Source: Desulfospira joergensenii DSM 10085
GTDB taxonomy: Bacteria; Desulfobacterota; Desulfobacteria; Desulfobacterales; Desulfobacteraceae
NCBI RefSeq assembly: GCF_000420085.1
Contig: NZ_ATUG01000001.1
Coordinates: 1,883,223 to 1,947,222 of the forward strand
Direction: 5' to 3'
DNA: 64,000 nucleotides
The translations under genes and the position numbers were made by a program. The notes under the pieces are model-generated. The model made no database searches, was not told where the DNA came from, and worked only from the letters and a program-made list of their open reading frames with translations. Positions 53,707 to 62,075 of this stretch are shown here, in pieces. Position 1 is the first letter of the stretch; the number at the start of each line of letters is the position of its first letter.

Positions 53707-54882
53707 TTACCGTTCAAGGACTTCACAGGTTTCCATGGCGATCTGAAGCTCTTCATTGGTGGGGACCACCCAGATCTGAACCCGGCTTATATCCTTGTGG
53801 ATGGCCCGGGCCTGACCGGAACGGATTTTATTTTTTTCTTCATCCAAATCAATTCCCAGAAAATCCAACTCCTCCAGGATCCTGGCCCTGACAATATCGT
53901 CATTCTCCCCGATTCCGGCCGTAAAGACCAGGCCGTCCACCCGGCCCAGGGCCGCAGCACTGGAACCGATATACTTTTTGATCTGGTAGGCAAACATATC
54001 CACGGCAAGGATCGCCAAGCGGTCTCCCTTTTGGGCAAGGGCATGGATATCCCTTAAGTCGTTGTGGCCGCAGATTCCCTTGAGCCCGCTCTTCTTGTTG
54101 AGGACCTCGTCCATCTCTTTCTGGCTCATCCCGGTATGATCCATGAGATACCCGAAAATGGCCGGATCCAGATCGCCGGTCCGGGTTCCCATCATGACTC
54201 CGGCCAGGGGCGTCATGCCCATGGAGGTATCCACACATCTCCCGCCTTTTACGGCGGATATGGAACATCCGTTCCCAAGATGAAGGGTGATCAGATTGAT
54301 TTCCCGGGCCGGTTTTTCCATGAGTTCGGCTGCCCGGCCCGCCACATATTTATGGGAGGTGCCGTGGAACCCGTATTTCCGGATCTTGTACTTCTGATAA
54401 TACTCATAGGGAAGTCCATAGAGAAAAGCCTTTTCCGGCAGGGTCTGGTGGAAATTGGTATCGAATACAGCCACCTGGGGCTTGCCCGGAAACAGGTCTT
54501 CAGCCACCTCAATGCCGATGAGATTGGGGGGATTGTGCAAAGGGGCCAGGCTGTTGTTTTCCCGGACGGCTTCCTTTACGGCCTGGTCAATGATAACGGC
54601 CTCCTTGAAGGCCTCTCCCCCCTGGACCACCCGGTGGCCAACGGCATCGATATTATGGGTGATCAGGGAGGCTGCCAGGTGCATGGCCTCCCTATGGTCC
54701 TCTATTTTCTGCTCAAGCCGGGTTTTCTCCTCCCGGCCTTTGGAAAAATCCTTATGATTCAACACCCCCTGTTCCTCACCAATCCGCTCCACCACTCCGC
54801 CTGCCATGGAAACGGTGGTATCCATATCGAACAATTGGTATTTTAAAGAAGATGATCCGGTATTTACCACGAGTATATTCAT
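53707..54882 (-). CDS. ackA: Acetate kinase
   Basis: 391 aa from ATG 54882 (AGAGGAAAAACA upstream); a longer reading to 54966 lacks support. NILVVNTGSSSLKYQLFD, VGHRVVQGGEAF, VFDTNFHQTLPEKAFLYGLPYEYYQKYKIRKYGFHGTSHKYV, LHLGNGCSISAVKGGRCVDTSMGMTPLAGVMMGTRTGDLDP, VFTAGIGENDDIVRARI and the terminal VVPTNEELQIA are family hallmarks. Interconverts acetyl phosphate and acetate with ATP. No pta gene is adjacent in the window. Confidence 0.97.
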   Translation of the reverse strand: MNILVVNTGSSSLKYQLFDMDTTVSMAGGVVERIGEEQGVLNHKDFSKGREEKTRLEQKIEDHREAMHLAASLITHNIDAVGHRVVQGGEAFKEAVIIDQAVKEAVRENNSLAPLHNPPNLIGIEVAEDLFPGKPQVAVFDTNFHQTLPEKAFLYGLPYEYYQKYKIRKYGFHGTSHKYVAGRAAELMEKPAREINLITLHLGNGCSISAVKGGRCVDTSMGMTPLAGVMMGTRTGDLDPAIFGYLMDHTGMSQKEMDEVLNKKSGLKGICGHNDLRDIHALAQKGDRLAILAVDMFAYQIKKYIGSSAAALGRVDGLVFTAGIGENDDIVRARILEELDFLGIDLDEEKNKIRSGQARAIHKDISRVQIWVVPTNEELQIAMETCEVLER

Positions 54883-55122
54883 TGTTTTTCCTCTGTACCC
54901 TATTTCTATTCCCAGGCCTTTTCCCTGCCGCTCCGGCCCAAAAAGATTGTCAAAAAGGCGCATCATACATCATGGGCCTAAAACGGATCAAGTTAAAATC
55001 ATTTGAAGAAAAGAGAAAAGCCCCTTATCCCGTCTTTCCGGCTTTGCCTGCTTTGGGCTTTTTTTCGCGGACCCTGCTATTTCAATTGAATTCACCGGTC
55101 AAACCCTATATATGAGACCATC

Positions 55123-56040
55123 ATGCTCATATTAAATACCATTTTCCCCCTGTTTGCCCTTCTCATCCTGGGCAGCCTGCTCAAGGGCTGGGGTCTGACC
55201 AGCGAGGCGTTCTTAAAAACCTCCGACCGCCTGGTCTACTATATCTTTTTTCCGGCCATGCTCTTCTGGAAACTGGGTTCGGGTTCCGGAGGCGAAGAGG
55301 CCAGCCCGGGCCTCTGCGCGGCGGGCGTCCTTGGAGTGGGACTTGTATTCCTTTTAAGCCTGCGGACCCTGAAATCCTTTAAAATTCCCTCTTTTAAGGC
55401 CGGGTCCTTTGTCCAGGCCGGGATCCGGTTCAACACCTATATCGGCATGGCCATTGTCCTCAATACCCTGGGAGAGGCCGGGGTCAGACACTTTGGAATC
55501 CTGGTGGGAATCGTGATTCCCATGATCAACGTCATGGTGGTTTCCGTTCTGATCTGGCATTCCAGCCAGGACCTGACCCCTTCCAAGAAAACTCTTTTTT
55601 TCATCCGGGCCCTGGTTTCCAATCCCCTGATCATCGCCTGTGTCCTGGGTCTGCTCTACTCCCGGACAGATCTCGGATTTCCCGTGTTCATGGACAATAC
55701 CTTCTCCCTCATGACCGCCGTCACCTTGCCCTTGGCCCTGATTTCCATCGGAGGGACCTTACGCTTCAAGGGGCTGGCAGAACATGCCCGGCTCTCTTTT
55801 ACAGCGGCCGTTCTCAAACTTGTCATCCTGCCTTTGACCGGATTTATCCTGCTCAAGATCTTTCATGTCACGGGCATTCCCTTTAAAACCGGCATGATCT
55901 TTTTCTGTCTTCCCACCTCAACGGCCATTTATGTCCTTTCCGCCCAGCTCAATTCCGACACGGACCTGGCCTCGGCCGCCATCATGCTGTCCACCCTGCT
56001 CTCCTTTGTATCCCTGTCCGTTGCCCTGATGCTAGGATGA
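55123..56040 (+). CDS. AEC-family transporter
   Basis: 305 aa with about ten helices in two five-helix halves. TIFPLFALLILGSLLKGWGL, FLKTSDRLVYYIFFPAMLFWKLGSG, AGIRFNTYIGMAIV, PMINVMVVSVLIWH, and PLALISIGGTLRFKG with PTSTAIYVLSAQLNSDTDLASAAIMLSTLLSF at the end. These match auxin-efflux-carrier (AEC) proteins, which transport organic acids such as malate. Convergent with, and overlapping by 9 nt, the next gene. Substrate unknown. Confidence 0.88.
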   Translation: MLILNTIFPLFALLILGSLLKGWGLTSEAFLKTSDRLVYYIFFPAMLFWKLGSGSGGEEASPGLCAAGVLGVGLVFLLSLRTLKSFKIPSFKAGSFVQAGIRFNTYIGMAIVLNTLGEAGVRHFGILVGIVIPMINVMVVSVLIWHSSQDLTPSKKTLFFIRALVSNPLIIACVLGLLYSRTDLGFPVFMDNTFSLMTAVTLPLALISIGGTLRFKGLAEHARLSFTAAVLKLVILPLTGFILLKIFHVTGIPFKTGMIFFCLPTSTAIYVLSAQLNSDTDLASAAIMLSTLLSFVSLSVALMLG

Positions 56041-56568
56041 AATCATTGCCGTCAACCGGGCCTCCAGCCCTTTTTCTCCGATTCCCTTACAATTTTCAAG
56101 AATGGATTTCAATACCTCCCGGACAATGGAGGTCTTTGGGCTGGGGGAAAGCAGCTGGACCTCAATGGTCTTCAAATCCATGACCATCTCTTCCAGCCCG
56201 GCATAGGAAGAGGTTGATCCTGAAATTCCCTCTTTCAGGTCTGTAAGGATCCTGTTCAGGGATTCTCTTCCCCGTTCCTCCAGAACCCGGCCTTTTCCAA
56301 GGGAGAGTTCAGAAGATTCCGGTCCGGATTCCGGTTTCATGTCCAGGGCCTCAAGGCCCTGGATGGTAATCCCGATGCCGCCGGAAAGGGTTTTCAGCTC
56401 GGCATATCCCTGGATAAAAAGGGCTTCGGCCATCCTGCCGGCCGGATCTTTTTCCAGCCCTAAGGCCTCCCCGATCTCGTACATGGAGACCTGGGCATCT
56501 ATATCTCCCCGGGTCCGGGTGTGCAGTTCCAGCAAATAGGCCTTTTCTTGGCGCCCGTTAAAATCCAT
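56032..56568 (-). CDS. Hypothetical protein with winged-helix-like N terminus
   Basis: 178 aa from ATG 56568 (AGAGGAGTGAAT upstream). Residues 5-70 (AYLLELHTRTRGDIDAQVSMYEIGEALGLEKDPAGRMAEALFIQGYAELK, TLSGGIGITIQGLEAL) look like a winged-helix fold with the wing at TLSGGIGIT. The C-terminal part is helical. No family recognised. It pairs with the lipoprotein gene upstream, which ends 15 nt before its start. Confidence 0.7.
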   Translation of the reverse strand: MDFNGRQEKAYLLELHTRTRGDIDAQVSMYEIGEALGLEKDPAGRMAEALFIQGYAELKTLSGGIGITIQGLEALDMKPESGPESSELSLGKGRVLEERGRESLNRILTDLKEGISGSTSSYAGLEEMVMDLKTIEVQLLSPSPKTSIVREVLKSILENCKGIGEKGLEARLTAMISS

Positions 56569-56583
56569 ATTCACTCCTCTTTC

Positions 56584-56907
56584 TTACTCGCCGCAGTAAA
56601 AGTCCATGTACTCGGTAAAATCCCTTCGATACCCCTGATCAAAGCCTTTTAAGAACAGCTCGGAGCGCCGGTCCTCCATGGATCTCATATGGCGGCCGAG
56701 GTTCCTCAGCAGTGGAGCCGTAAACTTTCGAAACCTCCAGGGACAGATTTCCTTTATGGCATCCTGCTTGGCCATTTTTTCCGCATAGGCCTCACCTGCA
56801 CGGTACTCTGCCAGTTCAGCCTTGGAAAGGGAGGCCATGCAGCCGGAAAGAAGCATCACCATACAGGCCAAAACCGCTAAATATCTATTGAGATATAAAA
56901 TTTTCAT
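56584..56907 (-). CDS. Small lipoprotein
   Basis: 107 aa. Lipobox MLLSGC at the end of the signal peptide (Cys near residue 23) implies lipid attachment and membrane anchoring. Mature part is charged and helical (KAELAEYRAGEAYAEKMAKQDAIKEICPW, FLKGFDQGYRRDFTEYMDFYCGE) with two further cysteines. No known family. Likely co-transcribed with the winged-helix-like gene. Confidence 0.75.
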   Translation of the reverse strand: MKILYLNRYLAVLACMVMLLSGCMASLSKAELAEYRAGEAYAEKMAKQDAIKEICPWRFRKFTAPLLRNLGRHMRSMEDRRSELFLKGFDQGYRRDFTEYMDFYCGE

Positions 56908-57023
56908 CGCAAACCTCCAGATGCATCTGAAAATTTCCTTTTAACGATTTTCTTCCCTGCAGGGAAATTTTCAATTCTTTTTATACATTAACCCTTTTCC
57001 CTAAAAATTCAAACACAACCCGG

Positions 57024-57069
57024 AAAAAACCAGAGGCCGGGCCGGAAAAGTCCGACCCGGCCTCTGGGG
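57024..57069 (-). terminator. Intrinsic terminator of the amino-acid ABC operon
   Basis: On the minus strand CCAGAGGCCGGG / CCCGGCCTCTGG with a 15-nt loop, followed by TTTTTT. It lies just after the ATPase gene stop. Confidence 0.85.
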
Positions 57070-57101
57070 AGAATCATATGAAGGGGAAAGATCAGACGAT
57101 C

Positions 57102-57833
57102 TTAAAGAATCTGTTTCAGGAAAAGCTTGGTCCGGTCATGGGTGGGAGCGGTAAAAAAGTGCGCCGGCGTTCCCTCCTCAATCACCTGCCCCTCGTCCAT
57201 GAAGATGACCCGGTCCGCGACTTCACGGGCGAATCCCATTTCATGGGTCACGCAGACCATGGTCATGCCCTCCTTGGCCAGGGTTTTCATGACATCCAGA
57301 ACCTCGCCGATCATCTCGGGATCCAGGGCGGATGTGGGCTCGTCAAAGAGCATGATCTTGGGGTCCATGGCCAGGGCCCTTGCAATGGCCACCCGCTGCT
57401 GCTGGCCGCCGGACAGATTGGAAGGCCAGGCATGGGCTTTATCGGCGATACCGACCTTTTCCAGCAGCATCATGGCCTTTTCTTCCCTCTCCCTTTTGGA
57501 CCGCTTCCGGACCAGCTTCTGGGCCAGGGTCACATTTCCCAACACGGTCTGGTGGGGAAACAGGTTAAAGGACTGAAACACCATTCCCATCTCCGCCCGG
57601 ACCGTATTGATATTGGTCTTGGGATCAAAGATGTCCACCCCGTCCACCAGGATCTTTCCGTGATCCGCGGTTTCCAGACGGTTAAGGCATCTTAAAAAGG
57701 TGCTTTTCCCGGAGCCGGAGGGACCGATGACCACCACTACCTCCCCGGCTTCAACTGTATTGGAGACATCCACCAGGGCCTTGACCTCGTGGGGGACGTA
57801 AAATGTCTTGTAGATATTTTTTACTTCTATCAT
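57102..57833 (-). CDS. Polar amino-acid ABC transporter ATPase (GlnQ/GltL-like)
   Basis: 243 aa from ATG 57833. Walker [15 protein letters not shown]-loop [17 protein letters not shown], signature [36 protein letters not shown]-loop CVTHEMGFA. Powers uptake by the adjacent permease. Its ATG overlaps the permease stop (ATGA). Substrate probably a polar amino acid such as glutamine, glutamate or a related compound; cannot be refined. Confidence 0.95.
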   Translation of the reverse strand: MIEVKNIYKTFYVPHEVKALVDVSNTVEAGEVVVVIGPSGSGKSTFLRCLNRLETADHGKILVDGVDIFDPKTNINTVRAEMGMVFQSFNLFPHQTVLGNVTLAQKLVRKRSKREREEKAMMLLEKVGIADKAHAWPSNLSGGQQQRVAIARALAMDPKIMLFDEPTSALDPEMIGEVLDVMKTLAKEGMTMVCVTHEMGFAREVADRVIFMDEGQVIEEGTPAHFFTAPTHDRTKLFLKQIL

Positions 57834-58846
57834 TTTGTGGCGGTCCTCCTCTCCAGATACTGAACACACATGGAAAGCGTAAAGGTCATGAGCAGGTAGA
57901 GTATGGCACATAAAAACCAGAGTTCAAAGGTCTGAAGACTGGTGGTGATCCCCTCCCTTGTCGCCTTGGTCAATTCCCTGATGGAAATCAGGCCCAGCAG
58001 GGAGGAGTCCTTGATCAGGTTGATGAACTGGCCGGCCAGGGGCGGCAGAATGGTTTTCAGGGCCTGGGGAAGAACAATATAAAACATGCACTGGAAATAG
58101 GTCATTCCCGCAGACCTTGCCGCCTCTATCTGCCCGGGATGGATGGCCTCTATACCGGCCCTGACGATCTCCACTACATAGGCCCCGGTAAAGATGGACA
58201 GGGCCATGATCCCGTACCATTCGGGATTGATTTTGGGAAGCCCGTTCATCATTAAGATCTTGTTGATGGTGGTTCCCAGAACAAAGTAAAAAATCATGAT
58301 CTGGACCAGAAGGGGCGATCCCCGGATAATCTCCACATAGGTCATGGCCGACCATTTCAGTACCGGGGTGTCCGAAACCCGGGCCACCCCGCCGATGATC
58401 CCCAGAAAAATGCCGAAGATGGTGGCCAGAAAACTGATCTTCAGGGTGGTCCACAGCCCCTTGGCCAGAATTCCGGGCTTCCAGTTTCCCTCGTACTCGG
58501 TGATCTTGTCGCCCGGGGAAATCATATCCCCCTCATCCAGGTCAAAACTGCCCTTGGGGACCGTATAGGTCTGACTCTCTCCGTCCGTTTCTATGACCAG
58601 ATCAAATTTGTCTCCATTGGCCCGGATAGCAGCAACCTCGCCGGAGTCCTCCGCATAAACGGAAATGGCCTCCTGGTATATAAAATACTTGGGGATCTTG
58701 AACCAGCGCCACTGATACTCAACGGCCACGGTTGCATAGTAGACCGAACCTAAAACAATAAACAGCAGAGCAATGAAACCGGCCACAGAGAGCCAATAGG
58801 TCATGGGGTTGCTCAGCCGCTTGATATTGGAAATGTTGGATTCCAT
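57830..58846 (-). CDS. Amino-acid ABC transporter permease with long N-terminal extension
   Basis: 338 aa. The C-terminal ~220 residues are the His/Glu/Gln-type permease domain ([119 protein letters not shown]). One extra N-terminal helix ([21 protein letters not shown]) is followed by an ~80-residue soluble domain with Asp/Glu-rich strands ([21 protein letters not shown]) not found in the usual 220-aa permeases. Middle gene of the operon. Confidence 0.92.
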   Translation of the reverse strand: MESNISNIKRLSNPMTYWLSVAGFIALLFIVLGSVYYATVAVEYQWRWFKIPKYFIYQEAISVYAEDSGEVAAIRANGDKFDLVIETDGESQTYTVPKGSFDLDEGDMISPGDKITEYEGNWKPGILAKGLWTTLKISFLATIFGIFLGIIGGVARVSDTPVLKWSAMTYVEIIRGSPLLVQIMIFYFVLGTTINKILMMNGLPKINPEWYGIMALSIFTGAYVVEIVRAGIEAIHPGQIEAARSAGMTYFQCMFYIVLPQALKTILPPLAGQFINLIKDSSLLGLISIRELTKATREGITTSLQTFELWFLCAILYLLMTFTLSMCVQYLERRTATK

Positions 58847-58861
58847 AAATTTTTACGCCTT

Positions 58862-58894
58862 AAAAAAACGGGCCGGCAGAAAATTGCCGGCCCT
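58862..58894 (-). terminator. Attenuator hairpin between binding-protein and permease genes
   Basis: GGGCCGGCA / TGCCGGCCC with a 6-nt loop, followed on the minus strand by seven T residues. A partial terminator here would give more binding protein than permease, as in many ABC operons. Confidence 0.8.
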
Positions 58895-58914
58895 GTTAAA
58901 CGAAATCAATTGAA

Positions 58915-59736
58915 TTAATTTTTCATGTCTTTGGTCCATTCGTTGGATTTGATCCATTTATCATAGGACCTCTGCCATCTGCCGTCGTTTTTGTACTGGC
59001 GGATGAAGTTGTTCAGGAAGTTGAGGAAATCAGGATCTCCCTTTCTGACGGCTATGGCCAGGGGCTCAAAGGTAAAGGGCTTGTTCAGGGCGATGGTCTT
59101 TCCTGCTCCGTGCTCGGCCTGGAAGAACTCAATCAGGGGCAGATCGTAGACGGTTGCATCGGCGTTGCCCTGGAGAACTTCCATGCAGGCTTCGGTTTCA
59201 ACCTCAAAGGATTTGTAGGTGGCCTTGGGGATCATTCTTTTTACAGCCTGTTCCCCGGTGGTTCCGAGCTTGGAGCATACGACGAACTTGGGGTCGTTAA
59301 GATCTTTGTAGGACAATACTTTGCCCTCGTGTTTTTTGTTGAGAAGAATGGCCTGGCCTACTACGATGTAGGGAACAGTGAAGTTGATGGCCAGGTTTCT
59401 CTCCTGGGTACAGGTCATGCCGGAGATGAGAACGTCGAACTTGTCGGTGATCAGGGCCGGGATAATTCCGTCCCATGCCGTGTTGACGGGCTCGTATTTT
59501 ACCTTCATGGCCTTTGCAAGGGCCTTGCCCAGGTCAATGTCAAAGCCCATGTAATTTCCCTTGGTATTGGTCATCTCAAAGGGAAGATAACCCGATTCAA
59601 AACCCACACGGATCTTTCCGGCCTTAACAATGGACTCAATGGTGGATGTCTTGGCAAGATTGATGTCTGCACCAAATGCCGGAGCGGAAACAAAAATAAA
59701 TGCCAGTGCAAACAGAGATACTAAAATTTTTTTCAT
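58915..59736 (-). CDS. Periplasmic amino-acid binding protein (SBP_bac_3)
   Basis: 273 aa with a signal peptide (MKKILVSLFALAFIFVSAPAFG). STIESIVKAGKIRVGFESGYLPFEMTNTKGNYMGFDIDLGKALAKAM, DVLISGMTCTQERNLAINFTVPYIVVGQAILL, DPKFVVCSKLGTTGEQAVKRM and AIAVRKGDPDFLNFLNNFIRQYKNDGRW are the family hallmarks. First gene of the minus-strand operon; ribosome site AGGAGGAAAAG. Residue choice of ligand cannot be read directly. Confidence 0.95.
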   Translation of the reverse strand: MKKILVSLFALAFIFVSAPAFGADINLAKTSTIESIVKAGKIRVGFESGYLPFEMTNTKGNYMGFDIDLGKALAKAMKVKYEPVNTAWDGIIPALITDKFDVLISGMTCTQERNLAINFTVPYIVVGQAILLNKKHEGKVLSYKDLNDPKFVVCSKLGTTGEQAVKRMIPKATYKSFEVETEACMEVLQGNADATVYDLPLIEFFQAEHGAGKTIALNKPFTFEPLAIAVRKGDPDFLNFLNNFIRQYKNDGRWQRSYDKWIKSNEWTKDMKN

Positions 59737-60284
59737 CTTTTCCTCCTAGAAAATTGTTTTTCGGTTTTACAACGTATTGTAATCGCCGTATTCAAATAAA
59801 GTCTTAGCATGGATTGAATTTATACTTAACATAATCTTATCAAATGGCAAGCAATATTTCCCCCATCCCCGGAAAACATGGCGGATTTCCGACCGGCCTT
59901 TACAGGAAAGCATTGTTATTTTTTTAATTTCCACTCTCCTGCCTGTTCCCACAAAATTCAGGGCCGATTTTTTAGGAACCCTGTCTACCCGGACTTCCAT
60001 CCCCGGCGCCATAGCGGTTCTCAAAAGAACATGCCGATTCATGCCGGGAGGAGCAAAGATTTTGCGCTCATTCTCGAGAATCATCCATGATTTTCTCCGG
60101 GGAGGGATCCCTTCTCCAGGGTTGTCCTGCCGCCCGAAGGAATCCAATCCGCAAAAACCTCTGCTCCTCCCTGGGTCTGGCTCAGTCCAAATGCAGGATG
60201 AAAATAAAGGAACATAGTTTTGAGAACCGCGATATCGGCTTGGGCCGTATTGACTTGACACCCTTGATCATCGTATGATTGCCC

Positions 60285-60319
60285 GGTTTGATCGGGCCCT
60301 GCCGGGGCCCGATCAAACC
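60285..60319. repeat. Perfect 15-bp hairpin at the start of the metallophosphoesterase transcript
   Basis: GGTTTGATCGGGCCC (60285-60299), 5-nt loop, GGGCCCGATCAAACC (60305-60319). A promoter-like TTGACT-N18-TATGAT ends just before it (about 60250-60279), so the RNA would begin with this stem. The gap 59737-60345 otherwise holds only the leader of the binding-protein operon on the minus strand; no gene is convincing. Confidence 0.7.
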
Positions 60320-60345
60320 CGAGTCGCAGACAGTTTTATAAACAG

Positions 60346-60987
60346 ATGATGACAAATCAAGCCCGGAAGATGATTAAAAAAAATCCAAAACAGAATGTAA
60401 GGATACTCACGGTATCCGACTTTATTGACAAGGACCTGACCCGGATGGTGGAGGAAAAGAGCCTTGGCCCGGTGGACCTGGTCATCTCCTGCGGAGATAT
60501 GGAGCCAGAATATCTCTCCTTTCTCAAGGACAGGCTTGACACCCCCCTTTTCTACGTCAAGGGGAACCACGATATCCGGTATACAGGAACCAATCCCATG
60601 GGCTGTGAAAATATCCACGCCAAGGTGGTCTCCTTTAAAGGCCTCAATATCCTGGGACTTGAGGGCTCCATGTGGTACAATGGGGGGGCAAATCAGTACA
60701 CCGAAGCCATGATGAAAAGAATCATTTTCGGCATGTGGTTCTCCATTTGGAGAAAAGGCAGGATTCACATGGTGGTGGCCCATGCCTCGCCCAGACATAT
60801 CCATGACAGGGAGGACCGGTGCCACATCGGGTTTGAAAGCTTTGTCACCCTGATCCGGAAACGGCGTCCCCACTATTTTATCCACGGCCACGTCCATCAG
60901 GCATTCGAAAGCCTGGAACAAAGGACCACCCGGGTGGGCGGCACCCGGGTGATCAATACCTGCGGGTTTACCCTATTAGAGGTTTAG
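60346..60987 (+). CDS. Metallophosphoesterase
   Basis: 213 aa. Calcineurin-like motifs: ILTVSDFIDKDL (the usual D-x-H has an Asp but lacks the His), VISCGDMEPEY, FYVKGNHDIRY, MVVAHASPRHIHDRED and FIHGHVHQAFE. All but the first motif are standard. The enzyme probably hydrolyses a phosphodiester or phosphomonoester with two metals; the missing His suggests altered metal use. Two nt separate it from the ParB/RAM gene, so the two are co-transcribed. Confidence 0.88.
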   Translation: MMTNQARKMIKKNPKQNVRILTVSDFIDKDLTRMVEEKSLGPVDLVISCGDMEPEYLSFLKDRLDTPLFYVKGNHDIRYTGTNPMGCENIHAKVVSFKGLNILGLEGSMWYNGGANQYTEAMMKRIIFGMWFSIWRKGRIHMVVAHASPRHIHDREDRCHIGFESFVTLIRKRRPHYFIHGHVHQAFESLEQRTTRVGGTRVINTCGFTLLEV

Positions 60988-60989
60988 CC

Positions 60990-62075
60990 ATGAAAAATTT
61001 TTTTAGGAATCTCTTCTCCCCGGAAGACCCTGACAAAGATCAGACCCTTTCCTCTTTTAATGAACAGCAGGCCCAGGAAGAGGATGTGCAGTTCATCGAT
61101 CATGGTGTAAAGACCGTTCCCCTGGAAAACATCATCGGCAGCGTGGGCAAGTACCATGACTTTGACTCCCAGTTCCGGCCCAAGAGGCATGTGGACTCCA
61201 GGAGATTCAGTGAGATCCGCCAGGCCATGAGGGAAGGAACCCGGCTGCCCCCGGTAAAACTCTACCAGATCCGGAAGGACTTTTATGTCCTGGACGGAAA
61301 CCACCGTGTGTCGGCGGCCAAGGAGCTGGGATGGACCGATATTTCAGCGGATGTGGTGGAGCTGCTCTCCGCCCAGAACACCATGGACAACCTCCTCTAC
61401 CTGGAAAGGAGAAAATTCTATAAAGAAACAGGACTGCCTGAAACCGTTGATCTCACCGAGGTGGGCAAGTACAATTACCTGGAAACCCAGATCAAAAAGC
61501 ACCAGGTCTATCTGACCGATCAGTCCGGAAGGGACTGCGACTTAAACAAGGCCGCCAGGGACTGGTACAACACCATCTACCTTCCCCTGACCACCATCAT
61601 TGAATCCGGCAACCTGCTAAAATACTTTCCCGGACGGACCGTGGGGGATCTGTATACCTATATCTCCTTTCACCACTGGGAAAGAAGCTCCAACAGACGA
61701 TACGGCATTGGAATCGACCAGTTGATCGCCAAGAGCATGGAAGGCTTCAGAAAAAGCATGCTGGAGAAAAAAACCCCGGATTATCCTGAAATGAAGAGGA
61801 CCATCACCGCCTTTGTCCTGGTAAACACGGACACCAAGACAGAGTACAAGGTCATTGATCTTCTCTTTGCCATAGAGGAAGTCCGGGAGGTTCATTCGGT
61901 TCACGGGACCATTGATATTCTGGTCAAGGTGGTTCTCAAGCGCGATCTTCTGGCCTCGGACGCCGAGGTCATTTCCGAATTCGTGGAGTTTAACATCCGG
62001 AAAATTGAGGGAATCAATCGGACCCAGACCATGATTCCGGGAATTTCCAAGGTTAAGGAAGGCTTTGTCTGCTAG
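60990..62075 (+). CDS. ParB-like/RAM-domain protein of unknown function
   Basis: 361 aa. A ParB/Srx-like domain occupies residues 40-125 (VPLENIIGSVGKY, HVDSRRFSEIRQAMREG, LPPVKLYQIRKDFYVLDGNHRVSAAKELGWTDISADVVEL, with the GNHRVSAA ParB signature). The middle (130-265) is an unrecognised helical domain with YLTDQSGRDCDLNKAARDWYNTIYLPL. The C-terminal ~80 residues resemble an AsnC/Lrp RAM ligand domain (ITAFVLVNTDTKTEYKVIDLLFAIEEVREVHSVHGTIDILVKVVLKRD). The combination is unusual. No HTH is seen. Convergent with the acyl-CoA ligase, overlapping it by 4 nt. Confidence 0.8.
   Translation: MKNFFRNLFSPEDPDKDQTLSSFNEQQAQEEDVQFIDHGVKTVPLENIIGSVGKYHDFDSQFRPKRHVDSRRFSEIRQAMREGTRLPPVKLYQIRKDFYVLDGNHRVSAAKELGWTDISADVVELLSAQNTMDNLLYLERRKFYKETGLPETVDLTEVGKYNYLETQIKKHQVYLTDQSGRDCDLNKAARDWYNTIYLPLTTIIESGNLLKYFPGRTVGDLYTYISFHHWERSSNRRYGIGIDQLIAKSMEGFRKSMLEKKTPDYPEMKRTITAFVLVNTDTKTEYKVIDLLFAIEEVREVHSVHGTIDILVKVVLKRDLLASDAEVISEFVEFNIRKIEGINRTQTMIPGISKVKEGFVC

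Noticed and set aside
59767..60261. 164-codon minus-strand frame in the 600-nt gap upstream of the ABC binding protein
   Set aside because: Composition is irregular (mixed Pro/Arg and Cys), no ribosome site, and it would cross the operon's own leader; treated as non-coding.
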